The notes: a model not told the origin generated them from the sequence alone. Numbered from the stretch's first letter, positions 7,750-17,659 are shown. The stretch: 64,000 nucleotides of DNA from Leptolyngbya sp. Cla-17 (GCF_016807185.1 NZ_JAEVYN010000001.1:806001-870000); one strand, 5' to 3'. A program made the numbers and translations.

Positions 7750-9042
7750 CTAACTCATGCCATTTCGATAGTGCTGATCAGGATTAATCAGACGCAACAG
7801 TTTTTGTTTCACTTGAGTGTCATAGACAGTCCACTTCATTTTTGCGTAGTCGGCACTTTCAGCAAAGCCAGAAAGGAAGCCCAAAGGAATTTCAAAACCG
7901 CCTGCTTGCGATCGCCCACCGCCAAAGAATCGTCCTTGAGAATCGTGACCAAAGGCTTCTTTCAGAAACTCATCGGGATCAAGGGTGATTTTGTTGGTGC
8001 GAAGTGAGCCGATGACCAGTTCAAGGTCTTCGTCTTCGTCGTGTACAATGCCATACACTACTGCGGTATGCACGTTTTCTTCTGTAACTAAAAAGTCTGC
8101 GGCTTGCGGAATTGCATCGCGATCGTCATATCGCAAATAGCCTACTCCGGCAATGGAAAAGTTGTTTTGAACGGCGCGATTTTTGAGCGATCGCTCAATC
8201 ACATCCATGACTTGCTTTGAGCGGGAAGACTGTAATACCGCATTCAGCAATTGAGCGTCATAAAAGCGACTCAAGTAAGCCGCTGCTAAGAAGTCTTCTT
8301 CTTGAGCTTGCCGAAGCGCGTTGGTATCCGATCTCAACCCATGCATCAACGCCGTTGCACACTTGACGTGCTCGCTGGAGTTGTTATCCAGCTTCAGTAG
8401 ACCTGCTTGCAGATATTGAGTCAATATTGTGGCAGTTGCCCGAGTATAAGGACGAATGTCAGTAAACTCTGCGTTGAGATCCCCTTGGGCACTGTGATGA
8501 TCAATCACGACCACGATGGGAATTCCTGCTTCCTGTAGAGAAGGAGTTAACTGGCTAGTGGTGCCCTGATTGTCAATGAAGACACACCCTTGATAAGCTG
8601 CGAGATTGCGGTTTTTAATCGTTGGCAATGCCCAGCGTTGCACTGGCAAGCTGGTTAATTTGACGAGAGCAATGTTTTCTTGATGGCTCAAGGTTCCGGC
8701 ATAGACCATATCGCACTGAATGTCATACTTTTGTGCAATCAGCTTATAAGTCCAAGCGGAAGACAGCGCATCAGGGTCAGGAAAATCTTGCAGAACGATT
8801 AATTGGCGTTCTCCCTGATGGCGTTCTAGCAATTGTTGCAACACTTCTACTTTTTGAAGCTGCTCACGCGATCGCGACGTATCGTAGGAAGACAACTGTG
8901 GTCGATACGTTGGAGAGTCTTGCAGCGATTTCAGCAGCGGTTCAACCGGATCACGATCAACAGGGGTTTGTTGACTCCCGGGTGGCTGGGCATCTTCTGT
9001 TGCAGTTAGAACACTATTGGATGTGGTATTGCGAGGTGTCAC
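7750..9042 (-). CDS. DHH/DHHA1-family phosphoesterase (NrnA-like)
   Basis: This 430-residue protein has the DHH superfamily motifs: DFPDPDALSSAW (about 86-97), VFIDNQG (about 154-160) and VVVIDHH with D181-H182-H183. The C-terminal DHHA1 domain carries the glycine-rich GGGRSQAGG. Family members hydrolyse nano-RNA, pAp or cyclic-dinucleotide products such as pApA using Mn2+. A role downstream of the c-di-AMP-type HD phosphodiesterase encoded at 11600-14134 is possible but is only inference. The N-terminal 55 residues are polar and probably disordered. Confidence 0.88.
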   Translation of the reverse strand: MTPRNTTSNSVLTATEDAQPPGSQQTPVDRDPVEPLLKSLQDSPTYRPQLSSYDTSRSREQLQKVEVLQQLLERHQGERQLIVLQDFPDPDALSSAWTYKLIAQKYDIQCDMVYAGTLSHQENIALVKLTSLPVQRWALPTIKNRNLAAYQGCVFIDNQGTTSQLTPSLQEAGIPIVVVIDHHSAQGDLNAEFTDIRPYTRATATILTQYLQAGLLKLDNNSSEHVKCATALMHGLRSDTNALRQAQEEDFLAAAYLSRFYDAQLLNAVLQSSRSKQVMDVIERSLKNRAVQNNFSIAGVGYLRYDDRDAIPQAADFLVTEENVHTAVVYGIVHDEDEDLELVIGSLRTNKITLDPDEFLKEAFGHDSQGRFFGGGRSQAGGFEIPLGFLSGFAESADYAKMKWTVYDTQVKQKLLRLINPDQHYRNGMS

Positions 9043-9314
9043 GGATTAGGCTGCTCTAAGTAAGGGGTTAGTTAAACCAGTAACGAGGGGAATTGCTTAA
9101 GCAAGTGATGCAGTGATTATTAGATTGGAAATAAATAGCTTGCTAGTCTTTAGATCTTGGCAAATAAAAGGGGGAGACGATATGAATCTTTAGTGCGATC
9201 TTTGTGAATTGACGCTGAAGCGATTTCGACCTCTCAGGGAATCGGTGAAAGGGATGAACGGCTGCGATCGCCAAAGAAGATACCTTACAATCGCTTTAGA
9301 TTTATTCCCACCCA

Positions 9315-9812
9315 CTACAGTCCGATGACGTATTTACGCCACTCTTGATTTAAGCCATTTTTGACGTGCTTAGTTACTTCAAAATAAAGTCCACTATAAG
9401 GTTTTTGGGGTAGGGTAATAAGCGGCATACCTGCCTCTTTGGGGGTGCGGCTGCCTTTCTTAACATTGCAACGCACGCACGCCGTCACAATATTTTCCCA
9501 CGTATCACCGCCACCTCGCGATCGCGGAATCACATGATCCAACGTTAAATTGTCCCCAGTGGCGCTGCAATACTGACAAGAATAGGCATCGCGATGCAGC
9601 AGATTCTTGCGGGTGAGCGGAATCTCTTTGTAGGGCACACGCACGTAGTGACGTAGCCGGATCACTGTGGGCAGTGGAAAGCCGGAGTAAAGATACTTGC
9701 CGTTGTGTTCAACTTGCTCCGCTTTGCCCTTAAGCAATAACACGACCGCCCTGCGCCAAGTAGTAATGTTCAGCGGTTCGTAAGAAGCGTTAAGCACCAG
9801 AACCTTACTCAT
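9315..9812 (-). CDS. HNH endonuclease family protein
   Basis: This 165-residue protein has an HNH core with a treble-clef zinc site (CQYC at 79-82 and CVRC at 112-115) framing the catalytic LDHVIPRSRGGGDTWENIV (D92-H93, N107). The N-terminal VLVLNASYEPLNI is typical of a family conserved in cyanobacteria and many other bacteria. It stands alone with no methylase or phage gene nearby, so it is a chromosomal housekeeping-type HNH protein rather than part of a restriction system. Its biological role is unknown. Confidence 0.88.
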   Translation of the reverse strand: MSKVLVLNASYEPLNITTWRRAVVLLLKGKAEQVEHNGKYLYSGFPLPTVIRLRHYVRVPYKEIPLTRKNLLHRDAYSCQYCSATGDNLTLDHVIPRSRGGGDTWENIVTACVRCNVKKGSRTPKEAGMPLITLPQKPYSGLYFEVTKHVKNGLNQEWRKYVIGL

Positions 9813-10004
9813 CAGGATTCAGTTGCTAGGAAGGTTTTCATAAACTTTAACACAGCTATGGCTGGAGGGTGGGAAATTACGGAGAGGCTGAACCTGCCTG
9901 ATTGACCTATTTTCAAAGGACATCTATCCTGCTCTCAATAGATAATTCAGCGTATTGAATATTAGATTCAGTGCAATGAATGTGGTGTGAATCAGGAGAA
10001 TGAC

Positions 10005-11207
10005 ATGCTGAGTTGGGAGCAAAGTTCAAGTTTGGCGCAAATGCAGCGAGAACGAGCTTGGGTGGAGATTGATTTGGCGGCGATCGCTCACAATGTCACC
10101 CAAATAAAGCGACTACTTCAAAATCGGACTGCCTTCATGGCGGTGGTCAAAGCCGATGCTTATGGGCATGGCTCCATCGCGATTGCCCAAGCAGCCCTGC
10201 AAGCGAGGGCAACCTGGTTAGGCGTAGCAACCATTCCTGAAGGGATTGAACTGCGAGAATCGGGCATTCAAGCTCCCATTTTAATTTTGGGTGCAACCTA
10301 CACGCCAGAGCAAATTCGAGCGATCGCCCGGTGGAATTTGCAACCCACCCTCTGCACGCCGAAACAAGCGCTTGTGTTTGCCGAAACCATTGCTAACTTA
10401 CCCAATGCCTCACCGCTGCCTGTTCACCTCAAGCTTGATACAGGTATGTCTCGTTTGGGCACGGATTGGCAAGCGGCGACGGAGTTTGCTCAACTGGTTC
10501 ACCGCTTGCCGCATTTATCGATCGCGAGTATTTATTCCCATTTGGCAACGGCGGAAAGTTTGGATCGAACGGTGGTCAATCAGCAGCGGCAGCGATTTGA
10601 AACCGCGATCGCCCAGATTAAATCAGCAGGTATCACCCCGCCCAAACTTCACCTGGCAAACTCCGCTGGCACCCTAACTGATGCCAACCTGCATTACGAT
10701 ATGGTGCGGGTCGGACTTGCATTGTATGGACTGTATCCCGCTGCTCACTTGAAATCGGTCTTAGCTCTCAAGCCCGTGCTGCAAGTAAAGGCGCGAATTA
10801 CGCAGCTAAAAACCATTCAAGCAGGAACAGGGGTGAGCTATGGACATCGATTTATCGCCGATCGCGAACTGGCGATCGCGGTTGTTGGCATTGGCTACGC
10901 AGATGGGATTCCGCGCAATTTATCGAACCAGATGACGGCGATCGTCCAAGGGCAACTCGTGCCCCAAATTGGAGCCGTGACCATGGATCAACTGATGCTG
11001 GACGTGAGCCAAGTGCCCCATCTGCAAGAAGGCGATGTCGTCACCCTGTTAGGACACGACGGCAAAGAGTCCATTTCGGCAGAGGACTGGGCAGAAACGC
11101 TAGGCACCATTTCCTGGGAGATTCTTTGCAGCTTCAAACATCGTCTACCGCGAGTTGCAATCACTCGCGCGTTGCCAGATTTTGCTTTAGATACTAAGTG
11201 TCAATGA
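10005..11207 (+). CDS. alr: Alanine racemase
   Basis: This pyridoxal-phosphate enzyme interconverts L- and D-alanine for peptidoglycan synthesis. The PLP lysine is in the signature VVKADAYGHG near residue 49, and the second catalytic region GTGVSYGHRF carries the tyrosine. The 400-residue length is normal for a two-domain (TIM barrel plus beta) racemase. The ATG at 10005 is preferred because AGGAG lies 6 bases upstream; an in-frame GTG at 9987 would add six residues. The gene is monocistronic, with a promoter region shared divergently with the HNH gene. Confidence 0.96.
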   Translation: MLSWEQSSSLAQMQRERAWVEIDLAAIAHNVTQIKRLLQNRTAFMAVVKADAYGHGSIAIAQAALQARATWLGVATIPEGIELRESGIQAPILILGATYTPEQIRAIARWNLQPTLCTPKQALVFAETIANLPNASPLPVHLKLDTGMSRLGTDWQAATEFAQLVHRLPHLSIASIYSHLATAESLDRTVVNQQRQRFETAIAQIKSAGITPPKLHLANSAGTLTDANLHYDMVRVGLALYGLYPAAHLKSVLALKPVLQVKARITQLKTIQAGTGVSYGHRFIADRELAIAVVGIGYADGIPRNLSNQMTAIVQGQLVPQIGAVTMDQLMLDVSQVPHLQEGDVVTLLGHDGKESISAEDWAETLGTISWEILCSFKHRLPRVAITRALPDFALDTKCQ

Positions 11208-11234
11208 GTTTGGAGTGGGGAGTTTGGAGTGGGG
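11207..11234 (+). repeat. Two perfect tandem copies of a 14-base unit
   Basis: AGTTTGGAGTGGGG is repeated twice head to tail directly after the alr stop codon (the first copy shares its last base). It belongs to the G/T-rich short tandem repeats typical of filamentous cyanobacteria. Confidence 0.75.
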
Positions 11235-11351
11235 GATGCGAAAGAAAACAGTCGGTCAGCTTGAAGGTATCGGTAAATCACGACTTTTGAGAGAGGTTGC
11301 AATCAAATGGACTTTATAACTTGAAGGAGAAATATAAAACGAGGTACTAGG

Positions 11352-11570
11352 GTGGCTGACGAACTGAAGAAAGGCGACAAGGTTGAGTGGAAAAGCTCTC
11401 AGGGTGAGATTGAAGGGACAGTTAAGAAAAAGTTGACTGCACCGATCGACATTAAAGGACACCACGTTGCGGCCAGCAAAGATAACCCTGAATATTTGGT
11501 GGAAAGTGACAAGACTGGTAAGGAAGCCGCCCACAAGCCAGAATCGCTGAAGAAAATTGAAAAGGAATAA
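11352..11570 (+). CDS. DUF2945 / HVA1-type Tudor-like small protein
   Basis: This 72-residue basic, lysine-rich protein has the pattern KKGDKVEWKSSQGEIEGTV...IDIKGHHVAASKDNPEYLVESDKTGKEAAHKPESL, characteristic of the DUF2945 (HVA1, hypervirulence-associated Tudor domain) family. It forms a small beta-barrel of unknown function that is common in bacteria and fungi. Translation appears to start at a GTG at 11352, with GAGG 7 bases upstream. No partner gene is apparent. Confidence 0.85.
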   Translation: MADELKKGDKVEWKSSQGEIEGTVKKKLTAPIDIKGHHVAASKDNPEYLVESDKTGKEAAHKPESLKKIEKE

Positions 11571-11599
11571 TGGCTAGGTTTAGACCACACAATCGGATA

Positions 11600-14134
11600 T
11601 TAGGGGGATGGTTGCGCCGCGATCGCTAGCTTCGGATAAGCAATTCGTTGGTGGTTGAACTGTTGCCAAACCTGAACGAAAACCGTGGCAATTTCAGTCA
11701 TTTCACTGCGAGTCAGACCCGATTGCACGAGTTGCTCATCCTGCCAGCGGGCGCGAAGAATTTTGTTGATCATGGCAAGAGCTTCTTCGGGGGTGGCATC
11801 TTTAAGAGATCGCAGTGCTGCTTCACAGGAGTCTGCCAGCATTACAATTCCCGTTTCACGCGATTGCGGAATCGGACCGTCGTAGCGAAAATCGCCATCA
11901 TTCACGCTGAGGGTGGTGCCACCACCGTTCAGTTGTTGTTCTACCTGCTGCTGTGCCTGATGATGAAAGTAGGCAATTAGCATAGTGCCCTGGTGTTCTG
12001 GAATAAATGCCCGGACTGCTTTAGGAAGGCGGGCTTTCCGTGCCATCATGATCCCTTCACTCACATGCTTTTTAATAATTTCGGCACTGATCCAGGGATC
12101 ATCAATTAAGTCGTGTTTGTTGGGTCCACCCATCTGGTTTTCAATAAACCCTTGCGGATCGTGCATCTTACCAATGTCGTGGTACAACGTTCCAGTCCGA
12201 ACTAATTCCACGTTGCCCCCCAGCGCCCGAGCGGCAGCTTCTGCCAGGGTTGCAACAAACAACGTGTGCTGAAAAGTGCCAGGAGCTTCAGAGGCAAGCC
12301 GTTTGAGTAAAGGGCGGTTGGGGTTAGCAAGTTCCACCAGTCGGATGGTGGTCACCAAATCAAACAGTTGCTCCAAATAGGGACTAATGCCCAGTGCCAC
12401 AATGACCCATGCCAGCCCTAATAGTGCCTGAATGCCGCTAGCACTCAGCAAGGTATACCAAGCAACGCCTGTTGCAACGTTGAGCACAAGGTAGATCAGT
12501 CCTTGCAGAAGACCAACGCCTACCCCAAGCAATGCCAATTCTTCGCGCGATCTCAATCTGCCCCCCAGCCAACCGCACAGCAGCCCGGTTGTTGCACTGG
12601 CGATTAAAGTACTCCAAGTGATTTCCATGCCAACACTCACCAGGAGCGCTAGCAAGCCCGCTACAGTCAGCCCCAACGGTGCGCCGTAAAAGCCGCCGAC
12701 TAACAGCCCAATGGTGGCTAAATTAATCGATGGAACTTGGAGCGCAATTAATAGCGGCGTACTTAAACTCAAAAGCCCAAGCAACACTCCATCTCGTCGC
12801 CGCAGAGAGGGATGAAATCGGCGTTTTACAAACCATACCAGTATCACTGAGCCGCTTACTAAGGCTCCAAATCCTACTAGCCCAAACCAGTCGATACCGC
12901 GCTTACTTAAGCCAAAATGGTCAAGCAGGGCAAACTCTTTAGAGTCAATCGTGTCGCCTACCTGCACAATTTTCTCGCCGCGATTGATGGACACCATTAC
13001 GGGTTGAATGTCTTGGGCGGCTTGCTCTGCCCTTAACTGTGTTTGGGCTTCATCCTGAATTAAATTAGGCTGTAACAGCGATGTCAAAAGGTCGATCGCG
13101 ATCGGTTCAGCCGTGTTGGGTAGCTCACCTTTAACCTGAAGGTTAATCGCTGTTGCTAACACCGGGGACGGCAATGCTGGAGAAATGCCTTGAGCCAAAA
13201 TCCGTTCAGCGATTTTTGGACTCTGCGATCGCAGAGATTGCCAGTCAGCATCGGTTAAATCAAGCAGAACCGTATTCAGTGAGTCCGGCAAGTCGGGTGA
13301 TGGTTCTGTGGATGAAGCCAGAGCTGCAACATATTTCAATTGAGCTTCGCTGACAGATTGAACGAGCCTTAAGTAGCTGCTCATGTCTATAGAACGGCGA
13401 TAGTTGCGGAGTTCAGCGATCGCCGTTCGAGACCCTGCATCCGTTGGGGAAAAGGCGGGAATTCCAGCCTTCAAACTTGGAACAGACGGGTTTCGAGAAA
13501 AGCCGCGATCGGCCTCAATTAATAACGCTTGCCACTGCGATTCAGGCAGTTTGCGGAGGTAAGCTTGAGTAAAAAGCGTAAGGATACTGGTGCGAACATA
13601 GGGAAAGGAGCCAGCAGTTTGGCGCAAATCGCTGCCCTGTTGAAGCTGCTGTTGCAGTGATCGCATTACTGTTTGGTTGACGGCTTGATCTAGCATCAGA
13701 ACGGATAGCGTGTCCTTACGAGCCGCAATTCGGCTAATATCCGTTGCGCTTTTATCCATCACATTGGCTGACACTGGCGCATAGAGAGTTTGGGGAGCAG
13801 CTTTGCCAATATCTAGCTTAGGCGCATTATAAAAGCGATAGCCAAAGGCGCTAGTTAAACTAACAATGGCAATTCCTAAAACGAGCGGCGATCGCCCTGC
13901 CTTTTTTAGCAAGCTTTGTTTAGCGCGGGGTGAACGGATGGCTGGAATGACCTGATAATCTGCCTCTAAATCGATTATAGATGGCTGCAATTTCCGACTT
14001 TCAGTAGTATTGGAGGCATTTTGATAGGAACGAACTGCCTGGTGAAAAACGCTGGAATATTTACTCAATGGACGCAGATTATCCAGGAGATGAGCTTTTT
14101 CCAAACGATGCATCAGTGATTGAAGGACTTTCAT
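11600..14134 (-). CDS. 7TM-HD phosphodiesterase (PgpH-like, probable c-di-AMP hydrolase)
   Basis: This protein of about 844 residues has the PgpH architecture: a short cytosolic start, one transmembrane helix (about residue 95), a large extracytoplasmic 7TMR-HDED domain, about seven transmembrane helices, and a cytosolic HD domain. The HD domain carries HTLFVATLAEAAA and YHDIGKMHDPQGFIENQ metal motifs. In the family this domain cleaves c-di-AMP to pApA, controlling osmotic and potassium homeostasis and, in cyanobacteria, diurnal physiology. The ATG at 14134 is chosen; an upstream in-frame TTG at 14158 would add eight residues. Confidence 0.88.
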   Translation of the reverse strand: MKVLQSLMHRLEKAHLLDNLRPLSKYSSVFHQAVRSYQNASNTTESRKLQPSIIDLEADYQVIPAIRSPRAKQSLLKKAGRSPLVLGIAIVSLTSAFGYRFYNAPKLDIGKAAPQTLYAPVSANVMDKSATDISRIAARKDTLSVLMLDQAVNQTVMRSLQQQLQQGSDLRQTAGSFPYVRTSILTLFTQAYLRKLPESQWQALLIEADRGFSRNPSVPSLKAGIPAFSPTDAGSRTAIAELRNYRRSIDMSSYLRLVQSVSEAQLKYVAALASSTEPSPDLPDSLNTVLLDLTDADWQSLRSQSPKIAERILAQGISPALPSPVLATAINLQVKGELPNTAEPIAIDLLTSLLQPNLIQDEAQTQLRAEQAAQDIQPVMVSINRGEKIVQVGDTIDSKEFALLDHFGLSKRGIDWFGLVGFGALVSGSVILVWFVKRRFHPSLRRRDGVLLGLLSLSTPLLIALQVPSINLATIGLLVGGFYGAPLGLTVAGLLALLVSVGMEITWSTLIASATTGLLCGWLGGRLRSREELALLGVGVGLLQGLIYLVLNVATGVAWYTLLSASGIQALLGLAWVIVALGISPYLEQLFDLVTTIRLVELANPNRPLLKRLASEAPGTFQHTLFVATLAEAAARALGGNVELVRTGTLYHDIGKMHDPQGFIENQMGGPNKHDLIDDPWISAEIIKKHVSEGIMMARKARLPKAVRAFIPEHQGTMLIAYFHHQAQQQVEQQLNGGGTTLSVNDGDFRYDGPIPQSRETGIVMLADSCEAALRSLKDATPEEALAMINKILRARWQDEQLVQSGLTRSEMTEIATVFVQVWQQFNHQRIAYPKLAIAAQPSP

Positions 14135-14272
14135 CACTTGCCACGAATCCCTCAGCAAATAGGAGCGTTGTATCGATCAGGCAGAAAATTAAGCAGAACT
14201 CTAAAAGCAAACTCAATTACGAAAAGCACAACCCATTACAGAAGATCGTCTCTCAATCTAGCTCACAATTCG

Positions 14273-15202
14273 CTAAGAGCGAACGACCCAGGGAACCGTT
14301 GCAATAGGAAGCTCCTTTTCTTGAAGAATAAAGGAATTATAAACGCCCGACCAAGCAGAGACCAACTGAGCAGACAGGTGATCAATTCGCTGAGAGAACT
14401 CAGGAGTTGCAAACTGAGTCTGTAAAGCACATTGCCATTCTGCTGGAATGCCAACGGTGCTGCTATGGGTTCCAACCAACGCCCCTATCAACGCTCCTAC
14501 AATATCAAGCTTTATTCCTAATTGAACTGCTCTATTCAGTGCCAAAGATATATTATCTGGAGTTTGCAAGAAGCAGTAGAGAGCGATCGCAATCTCTATG
14601 GACATTGGTTTAGTTTCAGCATCCAACTGAAATGCCGCAATCACACCTTGCAACTCCGAGCCGTTTGCTATCAGCCTTTTCAAGATTTCTAGAGTGCTAA
14701 TTAGCTCGGCTGAGCGAACAACCGACTCAGGCAAAGAAACATGAAGATAAGTCAAGATTTGGGTAGTAAAACTGGCTGGGGTCAGTTGCTCTTTGATTGC
14801 CTGGGCGATCGCATAGCCAAAAACAATGACTGCATCTGCTGTGATCAGATCTCCACCCCCTGCCGCTACTGCCTCTACTAAATAGTGACGTTGCTGCGTC
14901 AGATTGTCGTAATAAAACAGTGCGATCGGTAGGGTTGCGATCGCAAGCTCTCCAGGGGACAACTTACCCGTGGATTTCCCCGCCAAGGTGGCTGACAGCA
15001 ATTCTGGCGCAACGATATGTCCTGCCTGAGCTAGCTTTTCTCCCTGCCCAATCGCTGCGACTGTCCATGGAAACGGGGAGCAAGCAGCAGTTTCAGAATT
15101 GGATCGATGTGGCAACAAGCGATGTGCCTCACTTCCAAAGCTTTCTCCCATTGCCATGCCGAGGAAACAACCCTGAAACCGACTGAAGAGTGAATGTTTC
15201 AC
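14273..15202 (-). CDS. ADP-ribosylglycohydrolase-like protein (degenerate active site)
   Basis: This 309-residue protein has the overall helical pattern of the ADP-ribosylglycohydrolase/DraG family, including FQGCFLGMAMGESFGSE at the start and VGALIGALVGTHSSTVGIP near the end. The acidic Mg-binding clusters of active members (such as GDxxG with DD pairs) are not obvious, so it may have lost hydrolase activity. Translation begins at a GTG at 15202. It lies upstream of the HD phosphodiesterase gene on the same strand, separated by about 140 bases. The family call is moderate. Confidence 0.7.
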   Translation of the reverse strand: MKHSLFSRFQGCFLGMAMGESFGSEAHRLLPHRSNSETAACSPFPWTVAAIGQGEKLAQAGHIVAPELLSATLAGKSTGKLSPGELAIATLPIALFYYDNLTQQRHYLVEAVAAGGGDLITADAVIVFGYAIAQAIKEQLTPASFTTQILTYLHVSLPESVVRSAELISTLEILKRLIANGSELQGVIAAFQLDAETKPMSIEIAIALYCFLQTPDNISLALNRAVQLGIKLDIVGALIGALVGTHSSTVGIPAEWQCALQTQFATPEFSQRIDHLSAQLVSAWSGVYNSFILQEKELPIATVPWVVRS

Positions 15203-15376
15203 AGATTTTGAGCAACTTTCGCTTTGAATTCTGACTCTGGTTTTGTATAGTAGCGCTAAATATCCAAGTCTGATGGCACACGATGCTTCATCTATATAGG
15301 TTAAACTCGTTTGGCGAAAGCTACTTTCTCTCGCTTTAGTCTCTGGTAATGAATCAGCTTAATCGATCACTTTGGG

Positions 15377-16165
15377 ATGTCCTCTATGGTTGGTCTCCAT
15401 AAAATGCTACGGCACCTAGAAATCTGGCGATTCTGTTTTTTGACTCCCGTCGCTATTGGAGTAGGAAGCTGGTTTAGTCTGGCGATCGCAGTCCCAACAT
15501 TTAGCCAAACACCTAACGCGCCTACTACTAGACCAGTACCCACAAGTTCTGGCATTCCAAGCCGACCCTTACTAAAAGCAGGCAGCCAAGGATCAGAAGT
15601 CATTGAACTACAAGGAGTTCTGAAGCTGTTAGGCTATTACGCCGGAGCAACGAATGGTTCCTATGAGCAAACCACGGCGATCGCGGTCACTAAATTTCAG
15701 AAAGCCGCTGGGTTGCCTGCCGATGGCGTAGTAGGTTCGGAAACTTGGAATCGGCTGCTGCCACCTTCACCCACTGTCACCGCCTCACCCACTACAAACA
15801 CTGCTGCCCCACCTTCTAAACCGACCACCTCATTTCCCATTCCCAGTAGTCAAGCCAGCACTAGCGCTCCTGCTAAGCCAGCCACCTCAGCTACCCCTGC
15901 CAAAAGCACAGCAACAAAATCACCCACTAGTGAATCAGCCGCCAAGCAAGAACTAATTGCTTTACCTATTTTGCGAGTTGGAACCCAAGGCTCAGCTGTC
16001 ACTGGATTGCAGGAACGTTTAAGAGCGCTAGGCTATTTGAAAAGTTCAGCAGATGGCGTATTTGGCGCTGAAACTCAAGCCGCTGTTAAAGCTGCCCAAA
16101 AGCGATTTAGCCTTGAGCCAGATGGGGTTGTTGGTACCGGAACATGGCTGGTACTCATGCGTTGA
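15377..16165 (+). CDS. Secreted protein with two peptidoglycan-binding domains
   Basis: This 262-residue protein has an N-terminal signal or anchor segment (about 18-45), then a PG_binding_1 domain (LKAGSQGSEVIELQGVLKLLGYY...GLPADGVVGSETWNRLL). A linker of about 60 residues follows, rich in proline, serine, threonine and alanine. A second PG_binding_1 domain (LRVGTQGSAVTGLQERLRALGYL...EPDGVVGTGTWLVLM) ends the protein. No catalytic domain is present, so it is a cell-wall-binding protein, perhaps a scaffold or cell-wall remodelling partner. Cyanobacterial genomes carry many such proteins. Confidence 0.88.
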   Translation: MSSMVGLHKMLRHLEIWRFCFLTPVAIGVGSWFSLAIAVPTFSQTPNAPTTRPVPTSSGIPSRPLLKAGSQGSEVIELQGVLKLLGYYAGATNGSYEQTTAIAVTKFQKAAGLPADGVVGSETWNRLLPPSPTVTASPTTNTAAPPSKPTTSFPIPSSQASTSAPAKPATSATPAKSTATKSPTSESAAKQELIALPILRVGTQGSAVTGLQERLRALGYLKSSADGVFGAETQAAVKAAQKRFSLEPDGVVGTGTWLVLMR

Positions 16166-16212
16166 GTCGTTGATTGGAGATAAGCACCAACAATCAAATG
16201 GGATGTTATCTA

Positions 16213-16404
16213 CTATCGAATGGGATGACCTGCCGCTTCAATCAGTTGCTTAAAGGTCTCTTCGGATGCCTGTGCTTCAATAGTTACCGTCTTTGCATCA
16301 AGATCAATATCAATTCTGGCATCTGGCTCAGAAGTCCGAATTGTCTCTTTCAAAATCTGTGCGGATTCCGCATCAATTGTTGGAACGTTTATTGTAAGCG
16401 CCAT
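16213..16404 (-). CDS. HMA-like (heavy-metal-associated) fold protein lacking the CxxC motif
   Basis: The 63 residues MALTINVPTI-DAESAQ-ILKETI...ARIDIDLDAKTVTIEA...EETFKQLIEAAGH follow the beta-alpha-beta-beta-alpha-beta pattern of Atx1/CopZ-type metal chaperones. Where those proteins have CxxC, this one has alanines at positions 12 and 15, and it contains no cysteine at all. It therefore should not bind copper through the normal site. The function is unknown. It is convergent with the peptidoglycan-binding gene and divergent from a histidine kinase gene. Confidence 0.75.
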   Translation of the reverse strand: MALTINVPTIDAESAQILKETIRTSEPDARIDIDLDAKTVTIEAQASEETFKQLIEAAGHPIR

Positions 16405-16564
16405 GATATTTCGTATATTTAGAACTTAGTTCATTGTTGAAGAAAACTAGCGCCGTTCGCATATATCCATCGATAGATCCTCACTTGAGTATGTCCACTA
16501 CTCTTTGGTAAGATATTATTTTTTTGGCTTGATTTCTGCGATGTATCTTGTATTGCCGTAATGT

Positions 16565-17659
16565 ATGTCTAGTCAATGTGCCGAGCTGCTTCAGCAAAAT
16601 ATTTCAAGAATCATGCAGCGGTGGGAAGAGCGGGCACGTGATGAAGTCTATGCCTCAATGCATCAAGACTCGCTTGTTTTGCGAGATTCACTGCCTTTAT
16701 ATCTAAGTCAATTGGTCGGTGAACTCTCTATGCAGATTGACAAGACACCTAACCAAGTTATAGCCGATGAGATAGAAAGCACTCGAACTGGCAAGAAGCA
16801 TGGGCATGAACGAGCGGGGTATGCGGATTATTCAATGAATCAACTCATTTTTGAGTACCATATTCTCCGCCAAATCATATTTCAGATTTTAGAGGAAGAA
16901 GCCCCTTTAAATGTGCGCGATCGCGATATTATCATCGGCTCTATTGAACAAGCGGTGAATGACGCTGCCACTCAATTCTCTGAGACGCTGCAAGATATCC
17001 AAGAACTCCTGATGGTGACGATAACTCATGATCTTAGAGGACCGATTAATGTAGTCAAAATGGGAACTCAATTGACCCTGCGCCGGTTGGAAAGAGGAGA
17101 CACCCACGCGAAGGTGGCGATGAGGATGATGAGTTCGATTGATCGACTAGATTCGATGATTCAAAATCTACTCGATGCGAGTCGGCTGCGAACCGGACAG
17201 AAGTTGCAGCTTAAATTTGAAAACTGTGATTTTGAGAAGCTAGTCCAAGACTTAATGGAGGATTTAAACTTTGCCTATGGAGAGCGGTTTGTGGTGGTCT
17301 CTGAGTCTCAAATCAGGAGCAGTTGCAGCCCTAAAGAAATACGGCGGGTGATTGAAAACTTAGCGATTAACGCCGTCAAATATGGTTCGCCTGGCACGCC
17401 AATTACTGTGACCCTCCAGCAAACTGAAACACAAATCAGCCTTACTGTTCATAATGAAGGCGCTCCGATCGCTCTAGATGCTCAATCAATCTTGTTTCAA
17501 CAATTTCGTCGAACCACCTGTGCGGAAGATCAAACGGGTTGGGGATTAGGATTATTTTTGGCGAAGAGTATTGTTGAAGCTCATCAAGGAAAAATTGAAG
17601 TTGAAAGTGAAGAAGGCAAAGGGACAAGCTTTATTATGATGTTGCCTAAATCTCTTTAG
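16565..17659 (+). CDS. Sensor histidine kinase with RsbRD-like N-terminal domain
   Basis: This 364-residue protein has no transmembrane segment. Its helical N-terminal domain (about 1-145) resembles the RsbR/RsbRD globin-like sensor fold (IMQRWEERARDEV, and ERAGYADYSMNQLIFEYHILRQ). A HisKA domain with H-box ITHDLRGPINVV (about 150-215) and a HATPase domain with ENLAINAVKYG and GWGLGLFLAK follow. No response regulator is adjacent, so it is an orphan kinase. The signal is unknown. Confidence 0.87.
   Translation: MSSQCAELLQQNISRIMQRWEERARDEVYASMHQDSLVLRDSLPLYLSQLVGELSMQIDKTPNQVIADEIESTRTGKKHGHERAGYADYSMNQLIFEYHILRQIIFQILEEEAPLNVRDRDIIIGSIEQAVNDAATQFSETLQDIQELLMVTITHDLRGPINVVKMGTQLTLRRLERGDTHAKVAMRMMSSIDRLDSMIQNLLDASRLRTGQKLQLKFENCDFEKLVQDLMEDLNFAYGERFVVVSESQIRSSCSPKEIRRVIENLAINAVKYGSPGTPITVTLQQTETQISLTVHNEGAPIALDAQSILFQQFRRTTCAEDQTGWGLGLFLAKSIVEAHQGKIEVESEEGKGTSFIMMLPKSL

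Noticed and set aside
9315..9812. HNH gene as part of a restriction or homing system
   Set aside because: No methylase, intron or phage context is present, and the family is a common chromosomal one.
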